Assembly: GCA_013368445.1 (NCBI GenBank)
Contig: JAACJO010000005.1
Span: 558,001-622,000, forward strand
Direction of reading: 5' to 3'
DNA length: 64,000 nt
Source of the DNA: Leucocoprinus leucothites
Taxonomy: Eukaryota > Basidiomycota > Agaricomycetes > Agaricales > Agaricaceae
The notes under the pieces are model-generated. The model was not told the origin of the DNA. It worked only from the letters and a program-made list of their open reading frames with translations, and ran no database searches. This document shows, in pieces, positions 33,510 through 44,874 of the stretch (position 1 is the stretch's first letter; every line of letters begins with the position of its first letter). The position numbers were made by a program, and so were the translations under genes.

Positions 33510-33856
33510 AGAATCAGCGTTGATCTTAGATGAAGCCTTCTTATGATGGTGTAGTACAGTAGACGATATATCTTAGCATCGGAGTACAATTCCACTCGTA
33601 GTTTTCATTTGTGTGCGATTCTTAGTGTTACATGTAACGTTCTTGCCAGTATACAGGAGCTTGGTCGTTGTGGCGTCCCTGTGACCCAAACTCGCAACCT
33701 AATTTCAGAACATTGACCCGTCTCAAGTTTTACCTGCACAAGTTCTTCGTATATTATGCTAGCCATATAGTTACAATTGAAAGGAGACAATAAATTACAA
33801 ACACCCGAAATGATTTGAACCAGGTGTATACTTGATGGAGACTCGCTGTCTTTGGT
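33510..33856. other. Intergenic, 347 bp, between convergent genes
   Basis: Holds the 3' ends of the secreted repeat protein (plus) and the single-pass surface protein (minus). AT-rich in places. Nothing else recognised. Confidence 0.4.
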
Positions 33857-35235
33857 TCACGATGCTGGCATTTTCCTACTCGCCACCCCTTGCCGAAGCG
33901 AGCTTAGCTCCTGCCTTAACCGACGAACTTCTTCAAGCAACCGTGAACGTGGGGGTGCTCTGAAATCGTCCGAGTTGCCTTCATTGCTGCTCGCATTAGT
34001 CACGCGATATGTCGGAACCATCATGGTATGCCCAGTGTAACCTGCTCCTTTCTCCAGAGGTAATAGTGTAGGAAATGATTTGGAAGAAGTCGGTGAGAGC
34101 TGAGGTGGCGACTCGAGGTCTGAAATTACGGTTGAACCACCATGTATGGAGCGGGCGGGGGTCATGGGGAATAAGCGTGGTTTGATTGGTCTCGGCGAAG
34201 GGGGTTTGGGGTAGACAAAGATGTCCTTGTCTGTGCTATTGGTATCTTTGCTTGGCTCTAGATCATGAGTGTTGTTTTTACTGATGATTTGCTTCCGCGA
34301 ACGCATATAAAACCAAAGGAGGGCGACGAAGCCAAGTAGCACAGCGGAACCGCCCAATGTTCCGCCAATGATAGCACCCACTGGGGCACGGGAGGCCGAG
34401 GAACTTGACTCAGGGGTACTACTGGAGGATATACCAATGGGAATACCGCTGGAGGATATACCAATGGGAGCACCGCTGGACACAGTAGAGGGCAAACCAT
34501 GGGATATACCAGTGAGCGTACCAATGGGCACAGAATTCTCCTGGCCGCCGTCATCTAGCCTTTAAGAAATGGGTCAATCTCGCCATTACACTCACTCAGA
34601 GGTCACATACTGAGTGTATATCGCATAATCAAAGTTGAGGTAGACATGATAAGGGACGCCCGACACCGAAATAAGCATGTTATGTTCCCGCGGCTCGAGG
34701 TCAGTTTTGTTGAAAACAAGAGCTTGGAACTTCGTTTGATATGGCAAGCTATTATCACCAATGTGTTTGAAATATCCCACGTGCTCCCTGTTGAGTGTGA
34801 AGTTACACTCTGTGTTGACTGTAATACCCTCTCCCTCGAAATTGAACAGAGTGAAAAATATGTAAATGGCTGTCCCTGAACGAGATTTTGGGTTAGTTAC
34901 AGGTGAGCACTAAGCCATGCTGGTGAAGATGATTTACCGGTGAAGGAGAAATCAATTGCATTGAATTTAACGCCCTGGTCTGGCATAAAGGTTGCAGCAG
35001 TATATGTGCTGTTGAATATCTCGCTAGTGTTAGGTCTGATCTTGCATGTTGAACACTTCTGAGTTGCCCATGCAATTTTTGGCCGGTACACAGGAATCTG
35101 TCCAGTAAGTGCATCGCCGAATTGGTCGTCAATTGTAATGTTGCGACTGGCGCCCAGAACCGACGACGGGAGGCAGAAGCCGAGAAGGAATAGGTATAGG
35201 ACTTCAACACGGCCCATCCAGTGGGACCAAGTCAT
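33857..35235 (-). CDS. Single-pass surface membrane protein with lectin-like ectodomain
   Basis: Three exons (34938-35235, 34611-34875, 33857-34559) give 421 residues. A signal peptide (MTWSHWMGRVEVLYLFLLGF...) leads to an extracellular beta-sandwich-like domain with NITIDDQFGD, FNSTYTAATFMPDQGVKFNA, IDFSFTGTAIYIFFTL and LVFNKTDLEPREHNMLIS. A Ser-rich stalk with repeated GIPIGISSS follows. One membrane helix (GAIIGGTLGGSAVLLGFVAL, then LWFYMRSRK) leads to a Pro/Ser-rich cytoplasmic tail ending in a short coiled coil (LLEEVRRLRQELSSLRQ). This layout recurs in large agaricomycete families of unknown function. The N-terminal domain of the copper radical oxidase in this window has a similar pattern (SFTGTGIEW, AQVYLDG). 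Confidence 0.85.
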
Positions 35236-35683
35236 AGGGAGAGGTGTCCGTGAACGATGAGGTGCTGGAGTATGGTGACTTTTATATCAGCGTGAAGCCT
35301 TTGTTGGACTACATAAATCATGATGTCCGTGATGTGCCATGTGGTAGAACAGATTGTTGCCTAGAGAATCAATTGCTGTGCTTGGACTCGCCGGCGGCGT
35401 ACCCTGTTTCAACTTTAGGGTCAGCCTAATAAGCTTTTATTTCCTGAAGTCTGAACATGGGTAGACAATGGCTGACGGCTGAGGGGGTGGGGGTCCCGCT
35501 TCAAGCTCAAGAGCTTGAATCCTCTCGTAAACTTCGTAGGCAGCTCGTGATCGGTACTAATTTTGGAATGGCACTGTCATGGTGTCACTTGATCAAATTT
35601 GGAGCAAACCAAGGTCAGGGCCATACAAGTGACCTTCTCTCTGTCTTGACGCTCCTTCCTCCCAGCACTGACCGTCCAACGTC
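35236..35683. other. Intergenic, 448 bp, between divergent genes
   Basis: Upstream of both the surface membrane protein (minus) and SRP receptor beta (plus). No exon, RNA gene or repeat seen. Confidence 0.4.
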
Positions 35684-36681
35684 ATGGAAAACCAAAACCT
35701 TCACGAGACGCCTGAGGTTCTATCGGCCGGCTCTGCATTTACACCGCAAACTCTCTTCCTGGGCTCCTTTGTAGTTGCTCTACTTGTGCTAGCAAGTACG
35801 CTCCAACAGTACAATTCTCCTGTTCCGTGCTCAAATCAAACATAGTTGCTTTCTTCCTCAAAAAAAGAAGCTACCGCTCAAAAGGAACTGATCTCCTTCT
35901 TCTCGGTGCCCCTGATGCTGGAAAGACGTCCCTCATGACCGCTGTGAGCTGTCTTACACCTCGGGTTTACCTTCCTAATACCTAACCTATATGATAGCTT
36001 GTGTATGACCAAAGCATACCTACGCACACGTCGATGCAAACGAACTACTCAGTCTATGCGCCCTCTCCGAATAAAACGTTCCGTGTCGTCGACGTTCCTG
36101 GACATCCTCGCATTCGGAACCAGTTTCAAGAACATCTGCTAAACGCGAAGGCTATTGCATTCGTAGTCGACGCCAGTACAATTTCTCGCAATGGTGCTGC
36201 AGTTGCTGAGTGCGTTTTTCTCTCACATCCATCATGGTTATATTGGCTAATTACTCCTAGGCACCTTCACGTCGTCTTCCACTCGGTGACCTCTCTTCCG
36301 CCTTCACAAACGCTACCTTCCATCTTGATCGTAGCCCACAAAGCAGACTTGCTTAAATTAGGGGCATCTGCATCACAAGATTCGTTGGCTATCAGCAGAG
36401 TAAAAACGATACTTGAGCGTGAACTGGAGAAACGTAGGGCTTCTCAGAGTGGAGGTGTTGCGGTGGAGGGTCTGGGACAAGAGGATGAGAAGGCGGAGCT
36501 GGGTGGATTGGAATGTGGAGATGGGACTGGAGCCTTCAAGTTTGATGATTGGGAAGGTGGCGAGGTGTCTTTTGTCAGTACGTATATTCGACCTGGAAAG
36601 GCACCGGAAGGTGATGAAAAGAACGAGGGCAACGGCGATGGGTTATCGGAGCTACGAGATTGGCTTGCAGGAAATATGTAG
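35684..36681 (+). CDS. SRP102: Signal recognition particle receptor subunit beta
   Basis: Four exons (35684-35795, 35846-35943, 35998-36209, 36261-36681) give 280 residues. SR-beta is a membrane-anchored GTPase of the Arf/Sar class that holds SR-alpha at the ER for co-translational targeting. An N-terminal membrane helix (FLGSFVVALLVLAIAFFL) precedes the GTPase domain: G1 LLLLGAPDAGKTSLMTA, G3 VVDVPGHPRIR, G4 VAHKADLLK. The C-terminal part has an acidic/Gly-rich insertion (EDEKAELGGLECGDG) before the closing WLAGNM. G3 reads DVPGHP where Arf/Sar have DLGGHx, as is normal in SR-beta. SAR1 follows 0.8 kb downstream on the same strand. Confidence 0.93.
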
Positions 36682-37494
36682 ACTATATATCTTTTTTCGC
36701 TTTCCTATTTCAGAGGACATTCGAATGGACTGGATTGATTAGGATACTGAAGAATTTTTTTTTGGGATCTGGGCGCTACGTATGTATGTGAGTATGACGC
36801 CTGCATGGAATACCGTGAGAGAAAAACAATCACAACCAAACATCAAACCCGGCCCTATATATAGCACTCGTTTTAATCTTTTCTGATCTTTCTATCCGCA
36901 ACCTTTTAGACAGTGCCCGACCCATTCAATCAGCAATTTGGGGCGAGGCGATTCAGGTTTAGCGTAGAGGGATGCCCGGGCAGGATTAAGAGCTTACCCA
37001 CCACGTTATTTGGTGTTGCAAGCGTCAGACCTTTCCTACATCCAAATTCCATGTATTTTCTCGCTCCACGTAGTTGAACTGAGTGATTTTATTGGTCGCC
37101 TGAGAACAAATTTCAGTGAGATGAGCGGGCATTTCAACGTTGAAATGCAAGTTTTTCCTGTCTTTCGAGGACACGCCGCTTCCTATGAATGCTATTCATG
37201 GGAGATCGGGGTTGCCTATCCTCCCACTTGAAAACGGAATGGCCTACCCATTCTTTCCCTCCTTTGCTTTCTCTTCCTGATAGCATCTCGCCTAGTAAAC
37301 ATCCACGAACTTGCCTTTTGCGTGACAACATTCAAAGTGACGTGTCACTGGAGCGTGTGACTTGCATAAGGGCTCTGTCCCTCCGACTGTCTCGTTCCAC
37401 GCAGGTTCCACGTCGTTCGTATATCTATCCTCCTTCTCCCACCGAATTTCCTGTTCTCTTTCTACCTAGCTTTCGGTCTCGTTTCACTGCCATC
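36682..37494. other. Intergenic, 813 bp, SAR1 upstream region
   Basis: 3' flank of SRP receptor beta and promoter of SAR1. It contains a perfect 20-bp palindrome at 37129-37148, listed separately, and a pyrimidine-rich stretch (about 37425-37475) just before the SAR1 start. No exon recognised. Confidence 0.45.
37129..37148. repeat. Perfect 20-bp palindrome upstream of SAR1
   Basis: Half-site GCATTTCAAC is followed immediately by its exact reverse complement, with no spacer. It lies about 350 bp upstream of the SAR1 start codon, in non-coding DNA. A dimeric transcription-factor site is possible; chance cannot be excluded from one copy. Confidence 0.7.
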
Positions 37495-38547
37495 ATGTTC
37501 ATCCTTAACTGGTTCTGGGATGTCCTTGCGTCGCTTGGTGAGTTTTACTTTCTGTTCGGAAAATGGTAGCCAGTTCACTGACTGGAGCACCGCTGTGATT
37601 TGCTGACCTGATTCGTTGGGTTGGTTGTGGAATTTAGGTCTGTTGCATAAGAATGCAAAGATTTTGTTCCTTGGGCTTGACAATGCTGGCAAGACGGTGC
37701 GTGTTTTTGTTGTGCATGGATTAGAGTTTGAGAATTTGACGGGGTGAAATATAGACGCTGTTGCATATGTTGAAGAATGACCGTTTGGCTACGTTGCAGC
37801 CGACTCTTCACCCGAGTAAGGGGATACATTGCATTCCTGAACTACGGGGAATACGTCATTGACATTGTGTTTTTGCATAGCTTCGGAAGAGCTCGCCATT
37901 GGCAATGTGAAGTTTACCACGTACGACTTGGGTGGTCACCAGCAGGGTACGCCAACTGTCTTGTTCTGTTGCCCGCCGAGATGAAGTTCTGACATTTCAT
38001 GTGTTTGTGGCATGTCAGCGCGCCGCCTGTGGAGGGACTATTTCCCAGAAGTCGATGGCATCATCTTCTTGGTCGACAGCGCAGACTTTGAGCGCTTCTC
38101 TGAGAGCAAGGCTGAGCTTGACGCATTACTTGCCATTGAGGAGCTCTCAAAAGTGCCGTTCTTGGTCCTTGGAAACAAGATCGATGCACCTGGTGCAGTT
38201 AGCGAGGAGGAGTTGAGGCACCATTTGGGATTGTACCAGACCACTGGCAAGGTTCGTCTACCTACCTATTTAAAGTTTGTTTTAGGTGCTAACTAGGCTT
38301 AACTTTGATTTGGTGTATAGGGCAAAGTTCCTCTCAGTGACATTCGACCTATTGAGATTTTCATGTGCTCCGTCGTACAGAGACAGGGCTATGGCGAAGG
38401 TGCGTTATACCGGCTGGAACTTAGATTCGAAGGGGCGCTCATTTACTTTTTTTTTCTTGGGCAGGTTTCCGCTGGCTCTCGCAATATGTGAGTATAGTAC
38501 TACACGCTTACTTGCAGACAGGGTGCTGATTCTTCTTCTAGATCTAA
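37495..38547 (+). CDS. SAR1: SAR1, COPII small GTPase
   Basis: Eight exons (37495-37537, 37638-37696, 37755-37815, 37881-37946, 38019-38251, 38321-38399, 38465-38487, 38542-38547) give 189 residues, the normal length. SAR1-GTP inserts its N-terminal helix in the ER membrane and starts COPII coat assembly. Visible motifs: the amphipathic [16 protein letters not shown]1 [15 protein letters not shown], switch 1 Thr in QPTLHP, G3 [21 protein letters not shown]4 LGNKID, and the end GFRWLSQYI. The last exon codes only Ile plus the stop codon (6 nt). Only this chain of small exons gives the full family sequence, so the model is firm. Confidence 0.97.
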
Positions 38548-38813
38548 AGATGATGTCCACCCAGTAGCTCATAATAGACCTTCACTGCTACATATTCCCT
38601 TATTCGGGACATTGTCGTGCCCACCTTAGTTTACGTAGTACTTTATGTCTCTTCTGTTTTCCCTATATCTTTTGGTTTTGTGAACGTTTTGTTCTGAGGT
38701 GTATAAAATCGAGTCCGCAGCCGAAAGACAATGAACTCGCAGAATCCAAGCAAAGTAGGGTAGAGTTACACATAGGATTAGCTGGTATCGTTATTACATC
38801 CTTCCCAAGGCTC

Positions 38814-39393
38814 TTACTTGCGTAGGAGCTGGGCATCGATGATCTCTTTGGTTAGAGACTCTGGACCATCCCGAACTTCGATTACTTTCGAGACATCCGC
38901 CTGTCCAAACCAGCCTTAATAATCCGCGAATCGAAGAGTAGTGGATGACACTCACCATCTGTTGAAAGTCGAGATATGCACTGGCGTGTAACGTTAGAAG
39001 ACCGATTTCTGAAGATGTTGGTGCCCAATTAATAAGAACGAGAGGGTACGAGGTGCGGCCGTCGGGGTGGTTGAGTTCATAGGAGAGGAGAACGTATCGG
39101 GGAGCGTTCTCAGGCAATTCTAATCCAGTCAAGGTCAAATTGGCATTCTGGCGATAGATCACATATTCCACTACCTTCTACTAGCTCGTCAATGCTAATC
39201 TCGTTAAACTGTTCAACTTCCTCCATGACAAGCTTGGCCTTGTTGATCTTGATGACGATTGCTGCACTTCCGCTGCTGCGCTTTGAGAACCTGAATTTAC
39301 GAAGGGCATCTTTGATGCTCTGGGGTATGTCGACAGTGGCAGTCTGCGAGGGATTTTAGATGATGTTTTTACGCGGCGTGGAGTACTGACCAT
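38814..39393 (-). CDS. AIM7: Glia maturation factor (GMF) homologue, ADF/cofilin-fold Arp2/3 regulator
   Basis: Four exons (39391-39393, 39175-39343, 38956-39119, 38814-38900) give 140 residues. GMF binds the Arp2/3 complex, promotes debranching and blocks new actin branches. The sequence starts M, then TATVDIPQSIKDALRKFRFS, and continues with SSGSAAIVIKINKAKLVMEE, PENAPRYVLLSYELNHPDGR, PLVLINWAPTSS and LTKEIIDAQLLRK. This fits the ADF-H fold at the standard GMF length. The first coding exon is only the ATG; an intron starts right after it (39344-39390). It shares a 185-bp divergent promoter region with the MFS transporter gene. Confidence 0.93.
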
Positions 39394-39578
39394 GAGTGGT
39401 TGTGAGAGATAAGATAAGCGTGATTACGGCCAGGGGAGATATCCCAGCGAAGATACTTTAGCTCACAGTGGGAATGAGTAATCCACTAAAAAGCCACTAT
39501 GCGCTGCGCCTAATCCTCCGTCCCTTCATTCCTCCCCTCATACCCCTGGCTTGAGATTGGTTTCTTACTAGCTGCCAA
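39394..39578. promoter_or_regulatory. Divergent promoter region, GMF / MFS transporter (185 bp)
   Basis: Only 185 bp separate the start codons of the GMF gene (minus) and the MFS gene (plus), so both promoters are packed or shared here. No TATA box was recognised. Confidence 0.5.
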
Positions 39579-42029
39579 ATGCCCCAGCCGTCCACGTCGG
39601 GCCGCGGTGCTCTTGCCGACCAGGCTTATACAGGACAAGCTGAAGAATTGATTCTACCCGAAGGTTTCAGCGAACAGACTGCCGAGCTGTTAGAAGAGTT
39701 TGTGCATCCACATCAGCATGATGCCCGTGCAACGGAAGACACGCTTACTGGGGAGGAATGGTCTGACGAGGACGAGCGAGAAAAAATGAGAAATCTTCCA
39801 TGGTGGAAGCGCCCTACGCCGTGGTGGTACGTGGCGAGGACCAAACATTTTGTCTTCTTGTTGACGTGTTGAACTCAGGCTTATATGCGCGCTGCCATTC
39901 ACGGCGATCGCTATGGCGTCGACGCTGGCTCCTCGCATTGAGGTGTACACTATTCTCGCATGTCGGCTATTGCGGCCTGACATTTACCATGATGAATCAT
40001 TGAGCGTTCTGGACCTGACATCTACCCTCGCACCAACTCGTGGTCAGCTATGCGCCGCAGACCCAGTCGTGCAAGCTGCCGTCGCAAAATTCGCCGCTGG
40101 TGAGCGTGTTTCAAGATTTGCATCCACCATCACATTCTCACTATAATTGTCTTTGCGCATCATTATTGACGTCAACCCAACAATGACTTCATGTTGGTTC
40201 AGCAATGAGCACAAGTATGGGTGTCCTCAGCTGCCTGACCACCGGCTGGTGGGGAGCCGTGCGTACATGTTCCCTCTACGGCCTTGTTTTCATATTGATG
40301 AAGCTTAAAGTTCTCGGATCGGTACGGCCGCAATCGTGTAATGGGTATCTCCCTTCTCGGTCTGCTCTTGACGGATTTCAACTTTATTTTTGTATTGCAT
40401 TATCCTGATCTGGTTCCCGGAGGCTATTGGTTCCTCCTTTTCGGTCCTTTGGTCGAAGGATCCCTAGGAGGTACGAGTCGAGGTCGCTGATCGGCGTAGA
40501 GAAGCCTGTATTGAACGACCCTTAGGATTCACTGGTGGCGTAGCAGCGATCCATGCGTATCAGGCTGACGTTACAACTGGAGATAATAGGTTTGTTCTGC
40601 ATATTGATATTTTTTGTGTATTACTGACCGGCATCTGCCTTTTCAGATCACGGATATTCTCTCTCGGGCTAGGACTGATGTTTACTGGAATAGCCATTGG
40701 ACCCACACTCGGCTCTTTGCTCATTCGATCGACGGGTCATATATTATCTGTCTTCTATGGTGCTATGGTTGTGCACGTCTTATATGCCATCCTCATATGG
40801 TTCATCCTGCCTCAGTCCCTTAGCTTGTCCTATAGGCTTCGTGCTCGAGAAACATACGCGAGGAGGAAAAGGCAAGGCGCGTCAGAGCGTACAGACCGTC
40901 TCAGCGTCCGAGCTTTGCTCTTGTTTAAGAGGTTATTTTCCTTCCTTGCCCCTCTCGCTGTATTCGCTCCGGTTATCCAGGAAGCCAGCAACCCGCTAAA
41001 GAAGCAGAAGAGGGACTGGAATTTGACTATCATTGGGGCTGCGTACATGATCACCATCTCTGTTATGGTACGCGGTTACTCAAGGTCTTGAAGCCCATTT
41101 CCTCACATCAAATATAGGGATCGTATAATTACACGTTCCAGTACGCTGCCGCTACGTTTGGCTGGACTTCAGAAATTGTCAGTCAGGGGCTTATTTTCGT
41201 CCCGAGTCCTGCTCATATGCATCTAGCTTGGATATTGGCTTAGTTTAGTCGGCGCTGCTCGGGCTGTCTTCTTGGCACTTATACTTCCTGGTAAGTGAAG
41301 TGTCTCTTGATTCGCAAATACATCTTGACATTCTCCGTCTAGTCGTGATCAAGCTTCTCAAGCCTGAGCCCATTGTTATAGAAATACCCCAAACAGCTTC
41401 GGAATCTACACCTTTACTATCATCTTCGGATACCCCCCGTGATGTCCCAACAAAGAAGAAGGAGCTTCACTCTCCTGCTTTCGACCTTGGTTTAACTCGA
41501 GTCTCGGTGGCTATTGAAGCCATTGCGTATACTTGCATGGGACTTGCTCCGACTGCTCTCGCCTTCACAGTGTTTGGGATGGTTAATTCGATTGGCACAG
41601 CTTTCTCCCCGGCCATACAGTCTGCGACATTGGCCCTGTACATGCAGCGCGGGAACAAAGAGTCTGGAAAATTGTTCGGAGCTCTAAGCGTTCTCCAGGC
41701 ACTCGGGTAAGCTAAGCATTTCCCCGCACACAATACGGAGAAGACCCGCTGAAACTTTTATTTTTAGCTCACAAATCTTGGGGCCGTCCCTTTATGGCTT
41801 TGTCTATGTGAAGACGGTCGCGACCTACCCGAGAACTATATTCTTTGTTTCTGTGATCACGTTCGTTATTTCATCACTACTTCTCGCTTGCGTTCGCCTG
41901 CCGAAAACACCGTTTCCAAATACCGCGAAAGCCGTTAATGCCGAGGCAGACCCAGAAGAGCCGGATGCGGAGTCTCGTGGGATGAATGCGGGAGGTCGGG
42001 ATTCTACACTAGTCGAGGTGGACGCTTGA
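39579..42029 (+). CDS. Major facilitator superfamily transporter
   Basis: Ten exons (39579-39826, 39879-40099, 40203-40258, 40311-40470, 40526-40589, 40647-41067, 41118-41177, 41227-41290, 41343-41706, 41768-42029) give 639 residues. The first 80 residues are cytoplasmic and acidic (EEWSDEDEREKMRNLPWWKR). About twelve hydrophobic helices follow, with MFS motif A between TM2 and TM3 as FSDRYGRNRVMG. A long central loop (KPEPIVIEIPQTASESTPLL) and an acidic tail (EADPEEPDAES) are present. Helices such as GIAIGPTLGSLLIR and LGLTRVSVAIEAIAYTCMGL fit drug/proton-antiporter-like MFS proteins, but the substrate cannot be told. All ten exons join in phase. Confidence 0.92.
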
Positions 42030-43023
42030 GAGTTCTCCAGATGCATTTTTGGCTCTCAGTATGTTACGATATCCCACTTTATGACTCGATTGATGCAATT
42101 CCGACTTGAATTTTATTGGGGACCATATGCTACCGTGGTATATATTAGTCGATTTCTTGCTTCCATTATGTCAATGCGAGAATACATCATGGCTCTAGAA
42201 GTCGACGGAGTGCGTACACGCTGTCTTGGATCCCGTTTTAGAGCGACGCCAGTGAATACTTCTTGTTCTATGTTTTTGTCTTCTTGTTTTAGTAGCATGT
42301 GCGATGACGACGGCGGTAAGCTATAATCGTCATATCATGATCGGTTCCTGTGCTGATTTCAAAATCCCTAAAGGCACATCCAGGCATCTAGCCGGTGTCG
42401 ATTTTCAGGCTATATCTAAATCTGAGCAAAGGTAGCCAAGAGCGATCATTATAACTCACATGGTCCATGAAGGCGTCCGGTAACCACGCTCGTCTCACAT
42501 ACAATACTCAGCTCGGCAGCAGGAACTTGACTGCGGCTACACAAGTCCTACTTAGTTAAGCGAACTTCAAAATCCGCTTTGCATGCATCATCGTATGTAT
42601 CACTTTGTATGTTTTGATTCCATCACTGAAGTTGCTTTTCTGTTTTTTTTTTTGATACCATGTGGTCGTAAAGCAGAAACAAGTCGAGCCGAGGAACCCG
42701 GTGTGATGTTGCTCCTTAGCATTTCGACTATGATGACCCACTAAAATGCCTGTGCGGCCGGCCGATCTTTTCTCGTCGGTAACTCTTATCCATTGATATC
42801 TCACTGAGAACCTCGTGGTGCAGAAGTTTGTGGACATGATGAGTCCGTTTAGGAGCGAGTGGTGTGGTATGATTTGGGGTAGTTCTCCGAGAGGTATAAG
42901 AGGAGGAAGCTCCTGTTGCGAGCTGGACAGAGCTTCCAAGGCGTCTCTGCTAGTCCGTTCCCCCTTCTCAAGACAAGTGTCCCTCCCTTAACTAGCATTG
43001 TTGGTATCGTTCACAAAAGAAAA
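42030..43023. other. Intergenic, 994 bp, upstream of the GH17 gene
   Basis: 3' flank of the MFS gene and upstream region of the GH17 gene, both on the plus strand. A 127-codon open frame on the minus strand (42556-42939) has no recognisable protein or splice context. A TATA-like box is at 42894-42900. Confidence 0.45.
42894..42900 (+). promoter_or_regulatory. Candidate TATA box of the GH17 gene
   Basis: GTATAAG lies about 125 bp upstream of the start codon at 43024, leaving room for a 5' UTR of roughly 95 nt. It sits in an otherwise G-rich stretch. Confidence 0.45.
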
Positions 43024-44368
43024 ATGAAATTTACCGGTGCTTTTGTTGCTTTGCTCGCTTCTCTTAGTGGCACGGTTGCTGTCAACAACTTTGGAGGACT
43101 CACTGTGTCTAATTCTATCGGTGGGGCTGGTACATATACATGCCGCACTCAGGCTCAGGTCGGTTTGAATTCCCTTGTCACCTTTATACTCGCTAAAATC
43201 TAACTCGTTCAATCCTCGTGTATAGTGGAACAGCTTGGCCAACGACGCGAGGGGCTCAGGCTTCAAATCAATCAGGATTGAGGGATTTGATTGTGGTGCC
43301 CTCACCATGGCTTCTTCTGCCGCTGCTTCTGCGGGGTTGACAGTCATGGCCGGAATCTTTTTTGATGTAGGTGGCTTTTTGATTTATGTGAGCATGCGAA
43401 TGCTGAGATGTGGCACCGGTGATTTGTGATTGTACAGGGTTCGGTTGCTGCTAACAACGGAGCTATTGAGTGAGTAGCTTATGGTTTTTGTCTGCCGCCG
43501 TTGCTATGAAGTTCTCATCGTTCGTATTTTTGAAATGTAGCGATCAAGTCAACCAATTTATCAGCGCCGTTCGGCAGTTTGGTGCTGGTCGATATGTTGG
43601 TTTGAGTGTTGGAAACGAGGTGAGAGCTCGAAAACGGGTTATGATCATACTTCATAGCGGTACTCATGGTTGTCGCGTACAGAACACGGATGCTCCAGCG
43701 AACATCATGAACAAAGTTTCTCAAGTCCGAAGTCAGTTTTTTCTTCTTCCATTCGGGTGCGCTGCGCTGAGCGGCAAACCCAATTTATTTGTGGTTTAAA
43801 AATAGGTACCCTCCGAGCTGCTGGGGTCAATACTCCTGTGTCTACTGTGCACAACTGGGTTGCTGTTCGCGATAACCCAGTGTTCTGCCAGGGAGATTTC
43901 GTCGGTGCCAATGCACAGTAAGTGATGTTGTTGCTTGAGAGGTCCCGAGAAGGTTCTCATTGTGAGAACAGTGCTTTCTTTGATCCCAATACTCCTTCGG
44001 GTCAGACAGGCAACTTCGTAATCCACACCGCTGTGCCTGCACTCCGAGCCGTGTGCGGTAGCAAGCCCCTCTTTATCACAGAGTACGTATCCCGACAGCA
44101 TGAATGAGCTAGGACCTAGGCTTAATGGTGCTCGACATTTAGATCTGGCTGGCCCTCGCGTGGTGGCTCAAATGGCGCTGCTGCCGCTTCTCTCGCTGAC
44201 GAACACTCAGCGTTGCTCAATCTTAACTGCGCTTGCCGCGATGATAGATCTGTGACTGTCTATGCGTTTGAGTATGATGATCAGCTTTGGAAGGGGAATG
44301 ATAATGAGAGGAGCTTTGGGATTTTCGGCAAGTTCGATTTGAATGGGGATGTGTTTGCACCGTGTTAG
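43024..44368 (+). CDS. GH17-family beta-1,3-glucanase-like secreted protein
   Basis: Eight exons (43024-43158, 43226-43366, 43438-43469, 43541-43619, 43683-43731, 43806-43917, 43972-44082, 44143-44368) give 294 residues. A signal peptide (MKFTGAFVALLASLSGTVAV) precedes a (beta/alpha)8 domain typical of glucan endo-1,3-beta-glucosidases and cell-wall glucanosyltransferases. The catalytic acid lies in VGLSVGNE and the nucleophile in LFITESGWPSRGG, both at exon boundaries. Substrate-side motifs are IRIEGFDCGAL and VYAFEYDDQLWKGND. It ends at the catalytic domain (FDLNGDVFAPC) with no GPI signal, so it is probably soluble in the wall. Cell-wall remodelling during growth or fruiting is the likely role. 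Confidence 0.93.
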
Positions 44369-44874
44369 AGTACTTAATTTGTAGAGGGGTGGTTGTGTAA
44401 ATAATATGTATCTGAGAAAGGACACTTCTAAAATATCTGGATAAGATGGGTGTGGAATGGGTGAGTGCTGGTGCAGAGTGACCCGATGACGCTCCGTGCG
44501 AACTCTATCTGACCCTGAACAGGCTTCAGCGCCTCCGACGCAGCGTATTTTTTTTTCCTTCCGACTTGTCGTGTTTCATTGCTCCTCTAGACCTATCGCC
44601 CCTTCTACGAAAGAAATTTATGTTTTACTGCCCGAAGCAATCACGTTCATCTTGAATTGCCGTCAGAGGAAGCGCCAACACAAACAAGAACATCCTCCTA
44701 TTTATAAGTATGCGCAGCATCAACGGCATCCCCCGCTTCTGGTGCTCACTTTAAGGCGCTCATGCATCGTGTCGGGTCATCTGACATTCTTGCTGTGTGA
44801 ATGGTCATCGATATAAAGAGGACATAGCCTTATCCTCGCGTTCTATCGTTCCCCTCGTCCCTGCATGCAAGAAG
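44369..44874. other. Intergenic, 506 bp, upstream of the first tandem NACHT gene
   Basis: 3' flank of the GH17 gene and promoter of the NACHT gene at 44875. It holds two AT-rich TATA-like sites, at about 44699 (TATTTATA) and 44812. No exon recognised. Confidence 0.45.
44812..44817 (+). promoter_or_regulatory. Candidate TATA box of the NACHT gene at 44875
   Basis: TATAAA lies 63 bp upstream of the start codon, implying a short 5' UTR of about 30 nt. I did not find an equally good box ahead of the other two tandem NACHT genes, so their expression may differ. Confidence 0.5.

Noticed and set aside
33026..33595. Minus-strand open frame of 189 codons, Val/Ala/Glu-rich
   Set aside because: Antisense shadow of the Ser/Thr/Asp-rich repeats of the secreted protein gene.
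42556..42939. Minus-strand open frame of 127 codons in an intergenic region
   Set aside because: No ATG context, splice pattern, domain or neighbouring exon supports it; composition looks random.
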